Positions 1-10,227 of a stretch of DNA of 64,000 nucleotides are shown piece after piece; position 1 is the stretch's first letter, and each line of letters opens with the position of its first letter. This stretch comes from Chroococcidiopsis sp. TS-821 (lineage in GTDB: Bacteria > Cyanobacteriota > Cyanobacteriia > Cyanobacteriales > Chroococcidiopsidaceae), in NCBI RefSeq assembly GCF_002939305.1, contig NZ_MVDI01000001.1, positions 992,001 through 1,056,000 of the forward strand. The letters run 5' to 3'. The position numbers and the translations under genes were made by a program. A model generated the notes under the pieces. It saw only the letters and a program-made list of their open reading frames with translations. It searched no databases and was not told the origin of the DNA.

Positions 1-2694
1 CAAACTAGAGAAATCATCGAAGGAGAATTACGGGCGCAGGCAGAAGTTTTTGCAGGTATCGCCGAACTTTTAAATCTACCAGGATTTGGGGAAATCGCAT
101 CGACAACCCTCGCTGCACTCGATGCGCATCCGCAAGCCGCGATCCAAATCGCCCAAACCGCACTAGCTGATTTTCAAGCAGCACGCTTAGCAGTTCTCGC
201 AGGCGATCGCGCGCAAGGGGGAACTCCGTCAGAGGCTTTAACCCAACTTCTGAAGCAACCTACAAAGGATACTGTAAATGCAACACCAGCACAACCATCA
301 TTGGAAAGTAGCAATGTGCCTGCAGCAGGCTCGATGCTCGATGATTTGTTTGGTAGTACAACTGTAGAGTCAGCGATCGCGTCGCCCACAAACCAAGTTG
401 AGGTTCAAATTGCAGCGGAAGACGTGCCACCAGCAGCGAGTTTGGACGATCTTTTTGGGACGGCAACTGCTATTTCTGATACCACTTCAGCAGCAACGAC
501 AGCGCAACCAACTTCTGCACCAAAGAATATTACAGAGATTGCCAACTCTGCACTTGATACATCCATACCAGCAGCATCCCAAAATACGAATAGCACTGCT
601 AAAACAACGAAAATATCTGCATCACCCAAACCCCAACTCAGCACAAATCCTGGTGCTACGACTCAGCTTTCGGTACGAGTTGACTTAGAGCGACTCGAAC
701 GCATGAATAACTTAGTTGGTGAGTTAGCGATTAATCGTAATAGTCTTTCGCTGCAAAACGAACAACTCCAAGCAACGATTCAGGAACTCTTACGCCGTTT
801 TACTAAGTTCCAAACAATGGCGCGACAGTTACGCGATCTGTCTGACTTAATAGTCGTTGCCTCTGAGCATAATGCCAGAGGTCGCAGTGCAAATCATGCC
901 GTTATGTTACCTGCAAAAGAAGGGTTAGAGAAGCTAGTGACTACTTCTTCTGCGGTAGCGACTTCTAGCCCAGCGACGTTACTTCCTTCCTTAGCCTCTT
1001 TTGACTCGTTAGAGATGGATAGTTACGGCGAGGTGTACTCGTTGTTGCAAGCGACGTTAGAAGACATGGTGCAACTCGAAGAGACAGTCGGTGACGTAGT
1101 TCTTCTGGCTGGACAATCGGGTGAAACGATTGAAAGACAGCGTCAAATGCTCGCACACTTACGCGATGACTTGATGTGGGCGAGAATGTTGCCCTTGGGT
1201 GAGGTACTGAACCGCTTTCCTCGCATGTTACGTGACTTATCGCGCTCGTATGATAAGCCTGTTGATTTAAAGCTGAGTGGAACTGGAGTTTTAGTTGACA
1301 AAGCAGTTTTAGAGAAGCTTTACGATCCTTTATTGCACTTGGTACGTAATGCTTTCGATCATGGCATTGAACCTTCGGATGTGCGTTTAGAGCAGGGTAA
1401 ACCCGCTCAAGGTAAAATTGAGATTCGTGCTTACCATCAGGGTAATCAAACGATTATCGAAGTTCGGGATGATGGTCGCGGTTTAAATTTAGAGCGGATT
1501 CGTGCGAAAGCCTTAGAAATGGGCTTGTTGTCTCCAGAGCAAGTTAACGCAGCTTCGACAGCACGCTTGTTAGATTTAATCTTTGAGCCTGGGTTTTCTA
1601 CCGCCAAGCAAGTTAGCGAATTGTCAGGTAGGGGTGTCGGACTTGATGTTGTACGCGCGCAGTTGCGATCGCTGAAAGGAAACGTTAGCGTTACCTCTGA
1701 ACCTGGAAAAGGTAGCACATTTAGTTTGCGAATTCCGCTAACACTCACAATCGCGAAGTTACTCGTTTGTTTTGTCGGTACGAATGCCTATGCTTTACCT
1801 TCTGATAGTATTGCAGAGATCTTAATTCCTGAAGCTAATCAAGTTAAAAACTCCAGCGGATATCGCTTTTTGCACTGGCAAGACCGTATTATTCCAGTCT
1901 ATCGCTTTGCTGAAGTCGTGAGATATAGCTGTCCGCTACCTGAAACGGTTCCCAACCTTAACTTAGAAGCCGTTCCCACTCCAGAAGATTGGGCTTCTCC
2001 AATGTTGTTATTGGAGCAAGAAAATAATCTTATTGCCATCGAAGTAGACCGTTTAGTGACCGAACAAGAATTGGTGATTAAACCTTTTGGTAAGGCGATC
2101 GCACCCCCAAATTACATCTACGGTTGTACAATTCTCGGTAATGGTAGCCTCATTCCAGTGATTGATGGTGCCGAATTATTGGCATCTTTTACTGGTACTC
2201 AAACTGAGTTTGCTATAACTACAAACTCTAATTTTGATTCTGATTTATCTGTCAGCGATCGGAGTGATAATCCTCCGGTAACTCCTATTAAAAGAGAGAC
2301 AACTACGACGGTTTTAGTTGTTGATGATTCGATTACTCTGCGCCAAACATTAGCACTTACGCTCCAGAAAGTGGGTTATCGCGTTTTGCAAGCACGCGAT
2401 GGACGCGAGGCAATTGAACAGTTGCAACAATCAGCTGTTCAACTTGTGGTTTGTGATGTGGAAATGCCAAATATGAATGGTTTTGAGTTTCTCAGCCATC
2501 GTCGTCAAGATCCTCAACTTTTCCAAATTCCGGTTGTTATGCTAACGTCGCGTAGCAGTGATAAACACCGGCAATTAGCAAAGCATTTAGGTGCAACTAA
2601 TTACTTTACTAAGCCTTATATTGAACAAGAATTTGTTACAGCAATTAAAGAAATTATTCAACAAAATACAGCAACAACAGTGCCTGCTGTTTAG
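1..2694 (+). CDS. CheA-type hybrid histidine kinase/response regulator (5' partial)
   Basis: This is a chemotaxis/phototaxis-type histidine kinase that would phosphorylate its own receiver domain and partner regulators in response to membrane receptors. The frame is open to the left edge, so the N-terminus, where an Hpt domain would lie, is missing; 897 codons are present. In order there is a low-complexity Ala/Thr/Ser-rich linker, a CheA dimerisation helix (RVDLERLERMNNLVGELAIN), an HATPase domain with N-box (LVRNAFDHGIEP) and G-box (DDGRG), a CheW-like domain, and a C-terminal receiver with VVDDS, CDVEMPN phosphoacceptor and a TKPY lysine. The architecture matches cyanobacterial PixL/HmpE-type kinases. 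A CheW-like gene follows 45 bp downstream, suggesting an operon. The family is certain; the behaviour controlled (phototaxis or pilus motility) is inferred. Confidence 0.93.
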   Translation, partial: QTREIIEGELRAQAEVFAGIAELLNLPGFGEIASTTLAALDAHPQAAIQIAQTALADFQAARLAVLAGDRAQGGTPSEALTQLLKQPTKDTVNATPAQPSLESSNVPAAGSMLDDLFGSTTVESAIASPTNQVEVQIAAEDVPPAASLDDLFGTATAISDTTSAATTAQPTSAPKNITEIANSALDTSIPAASQNTNSTAKTTKISASPKPQLSTNPGATTQLSVRVDLERLERMNNLVGELAINRNSLSLQNEQLQATIQELLRRFTKFQTMARQLRDLSDLIVVASEHNARGRSANHAVMLPAKEGLEKLVTTSSAVATSSPATLLPSLASFDSLEMDSYGEVYSLLQATLEDMVQLEETVGDVVLLAGQSGETIERQRQMLAHLRDDLMWARMLPLGEVLNRFPRMLRDLSRSYDKPVDLKLSGTGVLVDKAVLEKLYDPLLHLVRNAFDHGIEPSDVRLEQGKPAQGKIEIRAYHQGNQTIIEVRDDGRGLNLERIRAKALEMGLLSPEQVNAASTARLLDLIFEPGFSTAKQVSELSGRGVGLDVVRAQLRSLKGNVSVTSEPGKGSTFSLRIPLTLTIAKLLVCFVGTNAYALPSDSIAEILIPEANQVKNSSGYRFLHWQDRIIPVYRFAEVVRYSCPLPETVPNLNLEAVPTPEDWASPMLLLEQENNLIAIEVDRLVTEQELVIKPFGKAIAPPNYIYGCTILGNGSLIPVIDGAELLASFTGTQTEFAITTNSNFDSDLSVSDRSDNPPVTPIKRETTTTVLVVDDSITLRQTLALTLQKVGYRVLQARDGREAIEQLQQSAVQLVVCDVEMPNMNGFEFLSHRRQDPQLFQIPVVMLTSRSSDKHRQLAKHLGATNYFTKPYIEQEFVTAIKEIIQQNTATTVPAV

Positions 2695-2739
2695 CTAATG
2701 AATGAGTTAGTTTTCTTCTGAATTAGAACACAACATAAA

Positions 2740-3222
2740 ATGAAGAACACATTCGTCAATTCCAGACTCTATAGCTTAAAGCATTCTCACAGCCAAAGTA
2801 CGGTTAAGTCACAAAAGATAGTTGTGTTTAGCATGGGTAATATTCATTTAGCGTTACCCAGTGATGCTGTATATAAAGTAACAAACCAAATGCCAGTATA
2901 TGGCACGGGATTTAATGGCGTGGGGCTAGCGTATCTTGGCGATCGCCAAATTACGATTGTGGAACTACATCGGCGCTTCTTTAGTGCTAAAGGAAAATAC
3001 TTAATTATTGCTGAAAACAAAGTAGGAGAACTGTATGGTATCCCTGTAGCATCGGTGCCTGCGCTGATAGATGTGCCGTTATCGCGAATTCAAGTTTTGC
3101 CAGACTCGTATCGTCATGCTGATTTACTCGCGATCGCAACTCATGTTTGTCACATTCCGCAAGCAGACACGCTGCTGACAGTATTCCTACTTGATGTCGA
3201 TCAATTACTGCCATCTTCCTGA
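2740..3222 (+). CDS. CheW-like chemotaxis coupling protein
   Basis: This 160-residue protein has a single CheW-like SH3 fold that would couple receptors to the CheA kinase encoded just upstream. The first 25 residues are a polar extension, followed by the CheW core (IVVFSMGNIHLALPSDAVYK, then YLGDRQITIVELHRRFF). It is somewhat divergent from canonical CheW. The ATG lies 45 bp after the kinase stop, and another sensory gene follows 40 bp later on the same strand, so the three probably form one transcription unit. It could also be a regulatory CheW-like domain rather than a true coupler. Confidence 0.75.
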   Translation: MKNTFVNSRLYSLKHSHSQSTVKSQKIVVFSMGNIHLALPSDAVYKVTNQMPVYGTGFNGVGLAYLGDRQITIVELHRRFFSAKGKYLIIAENKVGELYGIPVASVPALIDVPLSRIQVLPDSYRHADLLAIATHVCHIPQADTLLTVFLLDVDQLLPSS

Positions 3223-3262
3223 ATCTAAGTTTTAGTAAAATTACGTATTAAAGGAATATAAA

Positions 3263-4267
3263 ATGAAAGCTCCGATACCTAGTAATGAAGAAGCTAGGCT
3301 GAAAGCCTTATACGAATATGAAATTCTCGACACCGATCCCGAACAAGCCTTTGATGACTTAACTCGCTTGGCTTCGCAAATTTGTGAAACTCCAATTGCC
3401 ATAGTCAGCCTTGTCGATTCTGACCGACAATGGTTCAAATCAAAAGTAGGTTTAGATGCTTCAGAAACCTCACGAGATGTTGCATTTTGCGCGCATACAA
3501 TTCTGCAATCTGATTTATTTGTAGTTCCAGATGCTCGTGAAGATATGCGCTTCTCAAGTAACCCTCTGGTAACGTCAGGTCCTAAGATTCGGTTTTATGC
3601 GGGCGCACCGTTGATAACTTCAGAGAACATTGCCGTTGGTAGTTTGTGTGCGATCGACTACGTGCCTCGTAACTTAACACCCCAACAGCAAGAAGCCCTC
3701 GAAATTTTGGGTCGTCAGGTAGTGACCCAACTAAATCTGCGCCGCAACGTAGCGAGGTTAGAAGAGGCGCTGCGCCAGCGTGAAGAAACGGAAAAAGCCT
3801 TGAGAGCTAGTGAAGAACAGTATCGTAGTTTACTGGATCTTTCTTCGGAAACGATCGCTGTCCACATTGAGGGAAAAATTGAATATATCAATGCTGCGGG
3901 AGCTAAGTTACTTGGTGCAGTAACGCCCGAAAAACTAATCGGTAAACGGTTTTTAGATTTCGTTCACCCCGATTCTAGAGAAGCTGTCGAAGCGCAACAA
4001 AGTCAAAGGCAAGAGAACCAACAAGCAGTAGTTATTAACCAAGAAAAATTGGTTCGGCTTGATGGTGAGGCGATCGATGTTGAGATGACAGAAGTACCCA
4101 TTATTCACTTAGGTAAACCAGCAACGCAGGTACTGATTAAAGATATTACTGTGCTAAAACAGATGAAAGAGGCAATGTTGCGCGCGACAGTAGCTGAACT
4201 TGTCAAACAAGAACTAGAAAAAGAAATTGCTGAGCGCAGACAGTTAGAGGAAAACTTGAAAGAGTAA
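3263..4267 (+). CDS. GAF-PAS sensory protein lacking an output domain
   Basis: The 334-residue protein senses a signal but has no visible effector. Residues about 25-170 are a GAF domain of the type found in many bacterial two-component sensors (start ARLKALYEYEILDTDPE, core CAHTIL and GAPL). Residues about 180-300 are a PAS domain (EEQYRSLLDLSSETIAV). The last 35 residues are a charged coiled coil (AERRQLEENLKE) that in relatives leads into a second PAS or a HisKA kinase domain, but here the frame stops. A good Shine-Dalgarno (AAGGA) precedes the ATG. Either it is a real adaptor, or the 5' part of a sensor kinase that lost its kinase. It follows the CheW gene by 40 bp. Confidence 0.8.
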   Translation: MKAPIPSNEEARLKALYEYEILDTDPEQAFDDLTRLASQICETPIAIVSLVDSDRQWFKSKVGLDASETSRDVAFCAHTILQSDLFVVPDAREDMRFSSNPLVTSGPKIRFYAGAPLITSENIAVGSLCAIDYVPRNLTPQQQEALEILGRQVVTQLNLRRNVARLEEALRQREETEKALRASEEQYRSLLDLSSETIAVHIEGKIEYINAAGAKLLGAVTPEKLIGKRFLDFVHPDSREAVEAQQSQRQENQQAVVINQEKLVRLDGEAIDVEMTEVPIIHLGKPATQVLIKDITVLKQMKEAMLRATVAELVKQELEKEIAERRQLEENLKE

Positions 4268-4501
4268 TTGAAATTTCTCGGTGAGTGGTGAATGTAAACG
4301 TAACGAAAACTTTGGTCATTGGTAACGGGTAATTGGTAAGAATGTAGAGCAACTTTTTATGATTCATTGCCGCTTACCACAACTGTGCACCTCTGCTACC
4401 ATACCTACTAATCTCAAAATTAAACGATATTACGGTCTTCTGCACTCGGCAAGGGTTGCAAATGTTCATGATAATTAAGATACAGCAACCCAAAACAAGT
4501 T

Positions 4502-6592
4502 ATGAGTGCAACTACGATCGCAGACAATCCATTACTAATCGGTAAAGGTTTGCCGCCATTTGAGCAAATCAAGCCTGAGCATGTTGTGCCAGCAATGACA
4601 CAGCTATTGGGTGAGTTGGAAACCGAACTTGCTGAATTAGAAGCGAATGTCAGTCCCACTTGGAGTGGTTTAGTTGAGCCACTAGACCGCATTACAGAGC
4701 GTTTGCGCTGGAGTTGGGGTATTGTCGGGCATTTGATGGGTGTTAAAAATAGCCCTGAACTACGCGAAGCTTACGAAACGGTACAGCCGAAAGTTGTAGA
4801 ATTTTACAACAAGCTCAATCAAAGTAGACCACTATATGATGCGTTTAAGGCTTTACGGCACAGCGATCGCTGGGATAGCTTAGATACTGCACAACAGCGG
4901 ATCGTGGAAGCTGCGATTCGAGATGCCGAGCTTTCTGGTGTAGGCTTAGCAGGAGAACAGCGATCGCGCTTTAACGAAATTCAACTTGAACTCGCCGAAC
5001 TTTCAACCAAGTTTTCAAATCACGTTTTGGACGCGACGAAGGCTTTTAGCTTGACACTGACACAACAAGATGAAGTTGATGGCTTACCTTTGAGTTTAAA
5101 AAGTTTAGCCGCACAAGCCGCGCGGGCTGCTGGCGAAGAAAATGCTACTCCTGAAGCAGGTCCTTGGCGGATTACCTTGGACTTTCCTAGCTTTGGTCCT
5201 TTCATGCAGCACAGCACTCGCCGCGATTTACGCGAGAAACTGTATAAAGCTTACATTAGTCGCGCATCTTCAGGTGATTTAGATAACTCGCCGCTGATTG
5301 AACGGATTTTGCAATTACGTCAAGAAGAGGCTAAATTACTCGGCTTCAATAGTTATGCGGAGTTAAGCTTAGCAAGTAAAATGGCTCCGAGTATTGAAGC
5401 AGTAGAAAACCTTTTAGAGGAATTGCGGAGTGCAAGCTATGATGCGGCGATGCAAGAATTTGAAGAATTAAAAGCATTTGCTGCGGCTAAAGGTGCTGAC
5501 AGTGAGTTGAAACACTGGGATATTAGCTATTGGGCAGAACGCCAACGCGAAGAAAAGTTTAACTTTACGGCAGAAGAATTGCGTCCTTATTTTCCGTTAC
5601 CACAAGTTTTAGACGGACTATTTGGCTTGGTTGAGCGAGTTTTTGGCGTGACAGTGACTGCGGCAGATGGTCAAGCACCGGTATGGCATCCTGATGTGAG
5701 ATATTTCCAGATTGCGGACGAAACTGGGGCGATCGCCTATTTCTATCTCGATCCCTACAGCCGTCCTGCCGAAAAGCGCGGTGGGGCTTGGATGGATGAT
5801 TGCATTGGTCGTGCCAAAATAACTGAAGCAGGCACAACGACAACGCGCAAACCTGTAGCTTATCTTGTGTGCAACCAAACTCCTCCTGTCGATGGCAAGC
5901 CAAGCTTAATGACTTTCAACGAAGTGGAAACTTTATTCCATGAATTTGGGCATGGTTTGCAGCATATGTTAACGAAAGTTGATTATGCTGGAGCAGCAGG
6001 AATTAATAATGTTGAATGGGATGCTGTCGAACTGCCTAGTCAGTTTATGGAAAACTGGTGCTACCACCGCGAAACTTTGCTAGGAATGGCAAAGCATTAC
6101 GAAACGGGTGAAACTCTGCCCGAACACTATTATCAAAAATTAGTTGCGGCACGTAACTACATGAGTGGTAGCGCCATGTTACGGCAATTGCACTTTAGCC
6201 TAGTCGATCTAGAATTACATCACCGCTATCAACCAGGCGGTAGTGAAACTGCTAACGATGTACGTAATCGGATCGCGAAAAACACAACCGTGCTGCCACC
6301 ACTACCAGAAGATGCCTTTTTGTGTTCGTTTGGTCATATCTTTGCTGGTGGATACGCCGCAGGTTACTACAGCTACAAATGGGCGGAAGTTCTCAGTGCT
6401 GATGCTTTCGCAGCGTTTGAGGAGTCAGGATTAGAACCTGAAAAAATTGCTGCTACAGGTAAGCGCTTCCGCGATACAGTACTCGCGTTAGGTGGTAGCA
6501 AACATCCTATGGAAGTCTTTCAATCTTTCCGAGGACGCGAACCAAGTACTGAGCCGCTACTTAGACATAGCGGTTTAACTAAAGCTGCTTAG
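4502..6592 (+). CDS. prlC: M3 family oligopeptidase (oligopeptidase A type)
   Basis: This is a cytoplasmic zinc metallopeptidase that cleaves short peptides, including degraded signal peptides. At 696 residues it has the usual length for the family. The zinc-binding HEFGH motif is at residues 480-484, and the typical downstream NNVEWDAVELPSQFMENW segment is present. The start MSATTIADNPLL gives the expected family N-terminus. No signal peptide is visible. A strong intrinsic terminator follows 25 bp after the stop. It appears to be monocistronic. Confidence 0.93.
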   Translation: MSATTIADNPLLIGKGLPPFEQIKPEHVVPAMTQLLGELETELAELEANVSPTWSGLVEPLDRITERLRWSWGIVGHLMGVKNSPELREAYETVQPKVVEFYNKLNQSRPLYDAFKALRHSDRWDSLDTAQQRIVEAAIRDAELSGVGLAGEQRSRFNEIQLELAELSTKFSNHVLDATKAFSLTLTQQDEVDGLPLSLKSLAAQAARAAGEENATPEAGPWRITLDFPSFGPFMQHSTRRDLREKLYKAYISRASSGDLDNSPLIERILQLRQEEAKLLGFNSYAELSLASKMAPSIEAVENLLEELRSASYDAAMQEFEELKAFAAAKGADSELKHWDISYWAERQREEKFNFTAEELRPYFPLPQVLDGLFGLVERVFGVTVTAADGQAPVWHPDVRYFQIADETGAIAYFYLDPYSRPAEKRGGAWMDDCIGRAKITEAGTTTTRKPVAYLVCNQTPPVDGKPSLMTFNEVETLFHEFGHGLQHMLTKVDYAGAAGINNVEWDAVELPSQFMENWCYHRETLLGMAKHYETGETLPEHYYQKLVAARNYMSGSAMLRQLHFSLVDLELHHRYQPGGSETANDVRNRIAKNTTVLPPLPEDAFLCSFGHIFAGGYAAGYYSYKWAEVLSADAFAAFEESGLEPEKIAATGKRFRDTVLALGGSKHPMEVFQSFRGREPSTEPLLRHSGLTKAA

Positions 6593-6615
6593 TGCTCTTA
6601 AATTTATTGCGATCG

Positions 6616-6646
6616 CGCGGTACACTCAAGTGCTACCGCTTTTTTT
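6616..6646 (+). terminator. Intrinsic terminator after the M3 peptidase gene
   Basis: A GCGGTA/TACCGC stem (6617-6622 with 6634-6639), with further internal CAC/GTG pairing, is followed directly by a run of seven T residues. It lies just after the stop at 6592 and points rightward. Confidence 0.8.
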
Positions 6647-6698
6647 AGTTGCGAACGATATCACAATAAGTATTAAGTAGTCGATATTCAACAAAGTC

Positions 6699-7118
6699 AT
6701 GTCTAACCCGCAGCAGCAATCCGATCTTACTGTCGAAGCAGCGCAAGCACTTTTGAAAGACTTTAACTGTATTGCTGGTAAGTTAGTCACTTCTGAAGCC
6801 GAAAAAATGCTGATTCGTCAGGCTGTATTGGTTGTCAGTCATTTTTCTGATTACCAAATCTTGGGTATTTGTGCTGATACAGCAACTCAAGGTATAGCAA
6901 CTTTGGCAAGTTATGCCAAAGCCTTGGGGTATCAGCCTAATCTTGACTTAACTTCGGTTGATGGCGCTGTTTACATTAAATTTAATCCAGTTACCAGTTT
7001 GTGTTATCTTAATCCTTATTCTGGAGAGCATCGGGGCGTACTTGTGTCATGTCACTCTCCGGAATCAGGAGTCGTCAATGACATTTACGGGCATCTTCCG
7101 CTAGATTTGTTTGATTAG
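6699..7118 (+). CDS. DUF1824-like cyanobacterial protein
   Basis: A 139-residue soluble protein without signal peptide or membrane segment. The sequence (SHFSDYQILGICADTATQGI, then DGAVYIKFNP and a C-terminal GVLVSCHSPE) matches, from memory, the cyanobacterial DUF1824 family, which has no assigned biochemical role. Length agrees with that family. It lies alone between the peptidase terminator and the pentapeptide gene. Function unknown. Confidence 0.75.
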   Translation: MSNPQQQSDLTVEAAQALLKDFNCIAGKLVTSEAEKMLIRQAVLVVSHFSDYQILGICADTATQGIATLASYAKALGYQPNLDLTSVDGAVYIKFNPVTSLCYLNPYSGEHRGVLVSCHSPESGVVNDIYGHLPLDLFD

Positions 7119-7359
7119 GTTTCTAGAAATTGCGCCTAAATTAACTATAAAATTAGCTCTACACTTACTTTTGAGTACTATCTCGTTAGTTATGGCTATC
7201 GAAGTATAAGTCAGAACATTTTAGAAGCTCAAAGCTGTATCTTGTAAAGTTTGCGGCAACTGAAGCAACATCCGCACGCTTTTTCAACCACTCTGACCCC
7301 TGCTATAGTGCATAGTTGTTTACCGCGCTAGTAGACCTTGTTGTTTTTTTGAAAGGATA

Positions 7360-7860
7360 ATGAAACGTTTCTATCGACTTGCAGTAGTTGCTTTCGTGTT
7401 TTTACTTCTTGTTGCCTTTCCGATAAGTGCACGCGCAGCTAGTTCCTCTTCTATTTCGCGTGGTGCAGCTACTGGAGAAGTTATTGGGAAAGATTACTCA
7501 GGGCAAAACTTGCAAGCTGCTGAGTTTGCTAACGCAGATTTAGAGGCAGCTAATTTCAGTAATGCTGACTTACGCGGTGTTGTTTTCAATGGCGCGAAGT
7601 TGATGAAAGCAAATTTACATGGAGCCGACTTTACTAATGGGATTGCTTATCTAGTTGATTTTACAGGAGCCGATCTTAGTGATGCCGTAATGGAAGAGGC
7701 AATGATGCTGCGCTCTATATTTAATGATGTTGATATTACTGGCGCTGATTTTACCAATGCAGTTCTTGATAAAACCGTAGTGAAAAAACTTTGCGCGCAA
7801 GCAAGTGGAGTCAATTCAAAGACTGGTGTGGCAACGCGCGATTCCTTGGGATGTAAGTAA
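7360..7860 (+). CDS. Secreted pentapeptide-repeat protein (thylakoid-lumen type)
   Basis: A 166-residue exported protein. A Sec signal peptide occupies residues 1-27 (MKRFY, then a hydrophobic core ending ISARAA). Residues about 45-140 are pentapeptide repeats of the A(D/N)LXX kind (for example ANADLEAANFSNADL), which form a right-handed quadrilateral beta helix. The C-terminal tail holds two cysteines (KLCAQ and LGCK), as in lumenal TL17/TL15-type proteins, and these could form a disulfide. A Shine-Dalgarno (AAAGGA) precedes the ATG closely. Location in the thylakoid lumen or periplasm is inferred; molecular role unknown. Confidence 0.85.
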   Translation: MKRFYRLAVVAFVFLLLVAFPISARAASSSSISRGAATGEVIGKDYSGQNLQAAEFANADLEAANFSNADLRGVVFNGAKLMKANLHGADFTNGIAYLVDFTGADLSDAVMEEAMMLRSIFNDVDITGADFTNAVLDKTVVKKLCAQASGVNSKTGVATRDSLGCK

Positions 7861-8415
7861 TGTGGTTTTGAGCGATCGCAGGCTGCTTGACGTAGGATGC
7901 GATCGCCTCTGCCATACATAGATTATCTATTAGTTTTAAATATTAATATAAATTATTACTTATAATAAATAGAGGTTCTTTATGACTTCTATTATTTATT
8001 TAACTTTATTAATTTAATTGAATTAAATATACCTTAATTCTTGTTGTTTTGCATTATTAAATAATTTATATAAATGCCGAATATTAAATACCTGAACTTC
8101 TCTGTATCGACAATTTAAGAGGGATCGTTTTATTTTAATAAAAACTTTTGTCTTATTAAAATAAACTAAATGATATTAGATGAATTATTCGTGCTTTTAT
8201 GAACACTAATGTTTGAATAAACTTTAATAGCTACATAGCTATTCAATTAAGATTCAGGTTGAAGAGCAAGCTACAGTCGTACGTAGCTATGAGCTTTTAC
8301 CATATCCCAAGCATCTCTTCAATTCCTATAAAAAAATACTTGAATAGAATTGATAAACTTTGAGCAAACTACTCTAACTCCAATTCCTGATACTTCAATA
8401 AAACATCTACCTTTT
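7861..8415. other. AT-rich intergenic region at the left edge of the EPS locus
   Basis: Two HIP1 octamers lie near 7872 and 7900. After about 7930 base composition becomes strongly AT-rich with no plausible gene. This shift marks the change from housekeeping genes to the polysaccharide locus. No clear promoter or terminator could be assigned. Confidence 0.5.
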
Positions 8416-9825
8416 ATGAAAACTATTCAAGCTGTTGCTCGTTACTTACCAGAAAAATGTGGAGGAATTCAAATCCGTCTTAGCGAACTCCTACCAGTTC
8501 TTCAAGCATATGGAGTAGAAAGCAAAATAGCAGCAGCTCAAGACAGTAAATATGAGAATACTTATATACACAATGGAATAGAAGTATATCGCTACCCTGT
8601 GTTTCCTCAACCAAAAGCAGAACCAAATTATGGAGAATTACCACATGGTAGATTTGAGTATTTTGAACGTTGGTTAAGACAGCAAAAGGCAGATATCTAT
8701 CATCAGCATCAATGGACGCCAAAATGTGGTTTACCTCATCTACGTCTTGCCAAAGAATTGGGTATGGCGACAGTTGTTTCAATTCGTTTACCTAGCCCTG
8801 TTTGTCAACGAGAAACTCTCATGCTAAATGGGCAAGAAGTGTGTGACGGAAAAATTGATGAAGTCAAATGTAGTCATTGTTGTGGTGTTCCTTCAGCAAT
8901 ATCAGATACAGCAATTCAAAGTTTAGTGCACGCGCCTCGAAGCATAAATGATACAGCAAGTAAATTATTACATTTATTGAAAAAAGCTCCTACCCCAATT
9001 AATACTGCTGCAACCGCGTTGCTCACTCCTGTTTCGTTACCAGCTTATATAGTTGCGCGCAGACAGGGTTTATTAGAAATGGCAAAATTTGCCGACCGCA
9101 TAGTGACGCTAAGCGAGCGGCTTTATGAAACATTATTACTTAATGGAGTTCCCCAACAGAAGCTGATAATTTGCAAAACAGGCGTACCTGATATTTTTCT
9201 ATCATCGTCTCGAAATATTAAAAAAACAGCAAACCAAGCTTTACAAGTTGTATTTTTAGGACGTTGGAATCGTAACAAAGGAATTCATATTTTAGTAGAA
9301 GCGATCAAATCACTGCCTGCTAAGATATCCATTGAATTAACAATATATGGCAGTGCAGTTGATGATGAAAAATATCGACAGCAGATTATACAAAGTATAA
9401 AGGGTGAACCGCGTATTCGTATTGCTGAGACTTTGACACGTGAAGAGTTACCTTCAGTTTTAGCAACATATGATATTTTAGCTTTACCTGCACAATGGTT
9501 TGATGTTAGACCGATGTCTATCTTAGAAGCCCATGCGGCAAAGCTACCCGTTTTAGGTTCGGATGTAGGAGGAGTTAATGAACTTATCAAACATAATGTT
9601 GATGGTTTGTTACTACCTCCTGCTGATGTTAAAGCTTGGGCTGAAGCTTTTGTACGGCTATCTGAAGAGCCAAATTTATTGTCTAAACTTCGTCAAGGAA
9701 TTAAGCCTATTCGGACTATGAGTATGGAGGCTGTAGATACAGTAAATCTCTATAAAATTATTCTAGAGGAAAAAATAGCACAAAACAAGCTAAGTTTGGC
9801 AGTAAGTCAAACTTTGAACATGTAA
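8416..9825 (+). CDS. GT4 family glycosyltransferase
   Basis: A retaining GT-B glycosyltransferase of family GT4, expected to add a sugar from an NDP-sugar to a lipid-linked EPS intermediate at the inner face of the membrane. The N-terminal acceptor domain starts MKTIQAVARYLPEKCGGIQ. A cysteine cluster at about residues 132-160 (VCQRE, VCDGK, CSHCC) is the kind seen in a subset of EPS GT4 enzymes. The donor domain has VFLGRWNRNKGIHIL and the EX7E-type region around SILEAHAAKLPVLGSDVGG. A TTG at 8350 would add 22 residues, but ATG 8416 fits family alignment better. It is the first gene of the rightward EPS block. Confidence 0.88.
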   Translation: MKTIQAVARYLPEKCGGIQIRLSELLPVLQAYGVESKIAAAQDSKYENTYIHNGIEVYRYPVFPQPKAEPNYGELPHGRFEYFERWLRQQKADIYHQHQWTPKCGLPHLRLAKELGMATVVSIRLPSPVCQRETLMLNGQEVCDGKIDEVKCSHCCGVPSAISDTAIQSLVHAPRSINDTASKLLHLLKKAPTPINTAATALLTPVSLPAYIVARRQGLLEMAKFADRIVTLSERLYETLLLNGVPQQKLIICKTGVPDIFLSSSRNIKKTANQALQVVFLGRWNRNKGIHILVEAIKSLPAKISIELTIYGSAVDDEKYRQQIIQSIKGEPRIRIAETLTREELPSVLATYDILALPAQWFDVRPMSILEAHAAKLPVLGSDVGGVNELIKHNVDGLLLPPADVKAWAEAFVRLSEEPNLLSKLRQGIKPIRTMSMEAVDTVNLYKIILEEKIAQNKLSLAVSQTLNM

Positions 9826-10227
9826 TTGTTTCTTAAGCTTATTAAGGTACAAAAAATAGCATAATGAATTTATATTATTTCTCATTGAGTAATTAAACTA
9901 TTAATATTTTTGCTATTTGTTGGTATTTGACATGATTATTTGTTCGAGTTGTATTTTTTTATGGCTTAGATTGTAAATATTTTATCTCATTATGTCAGTT
10001 GTTAGCAATTAATAAACGACTATTTATAGCGTTGATAAGATGGTCATTAATTGAGAAAAACAACAGCAGAACTTCCACTTACTTTTTCTAGTATTTGAGT
10101 TATTGCTAATTAAGGAGAAATAGTATTAACTTGTCTTAGATTACTGCGTTTAGATAGTAATATTACTGTAAGGTATGTTGTGTAAAAGTGAAAAATTGAT
10201 TCTTGCTAACCTCAACTAACTACAAAT
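9826..10227. other. AT-rich intergenic spacer
   Basis: About 400 bp of AT-rich sequence between the GT4 and acyltransferase-GAF genes. I see no gene, RNA or clear terminator. It probably holds the promoter for the next gene. Confidence 0.4.

Noticed and set aside
1446-1748. Leftward 100-codon frame inside the CheA gene
   Set aside because: It is a shadow of the well-supported kinase frame with no protein family pattern.
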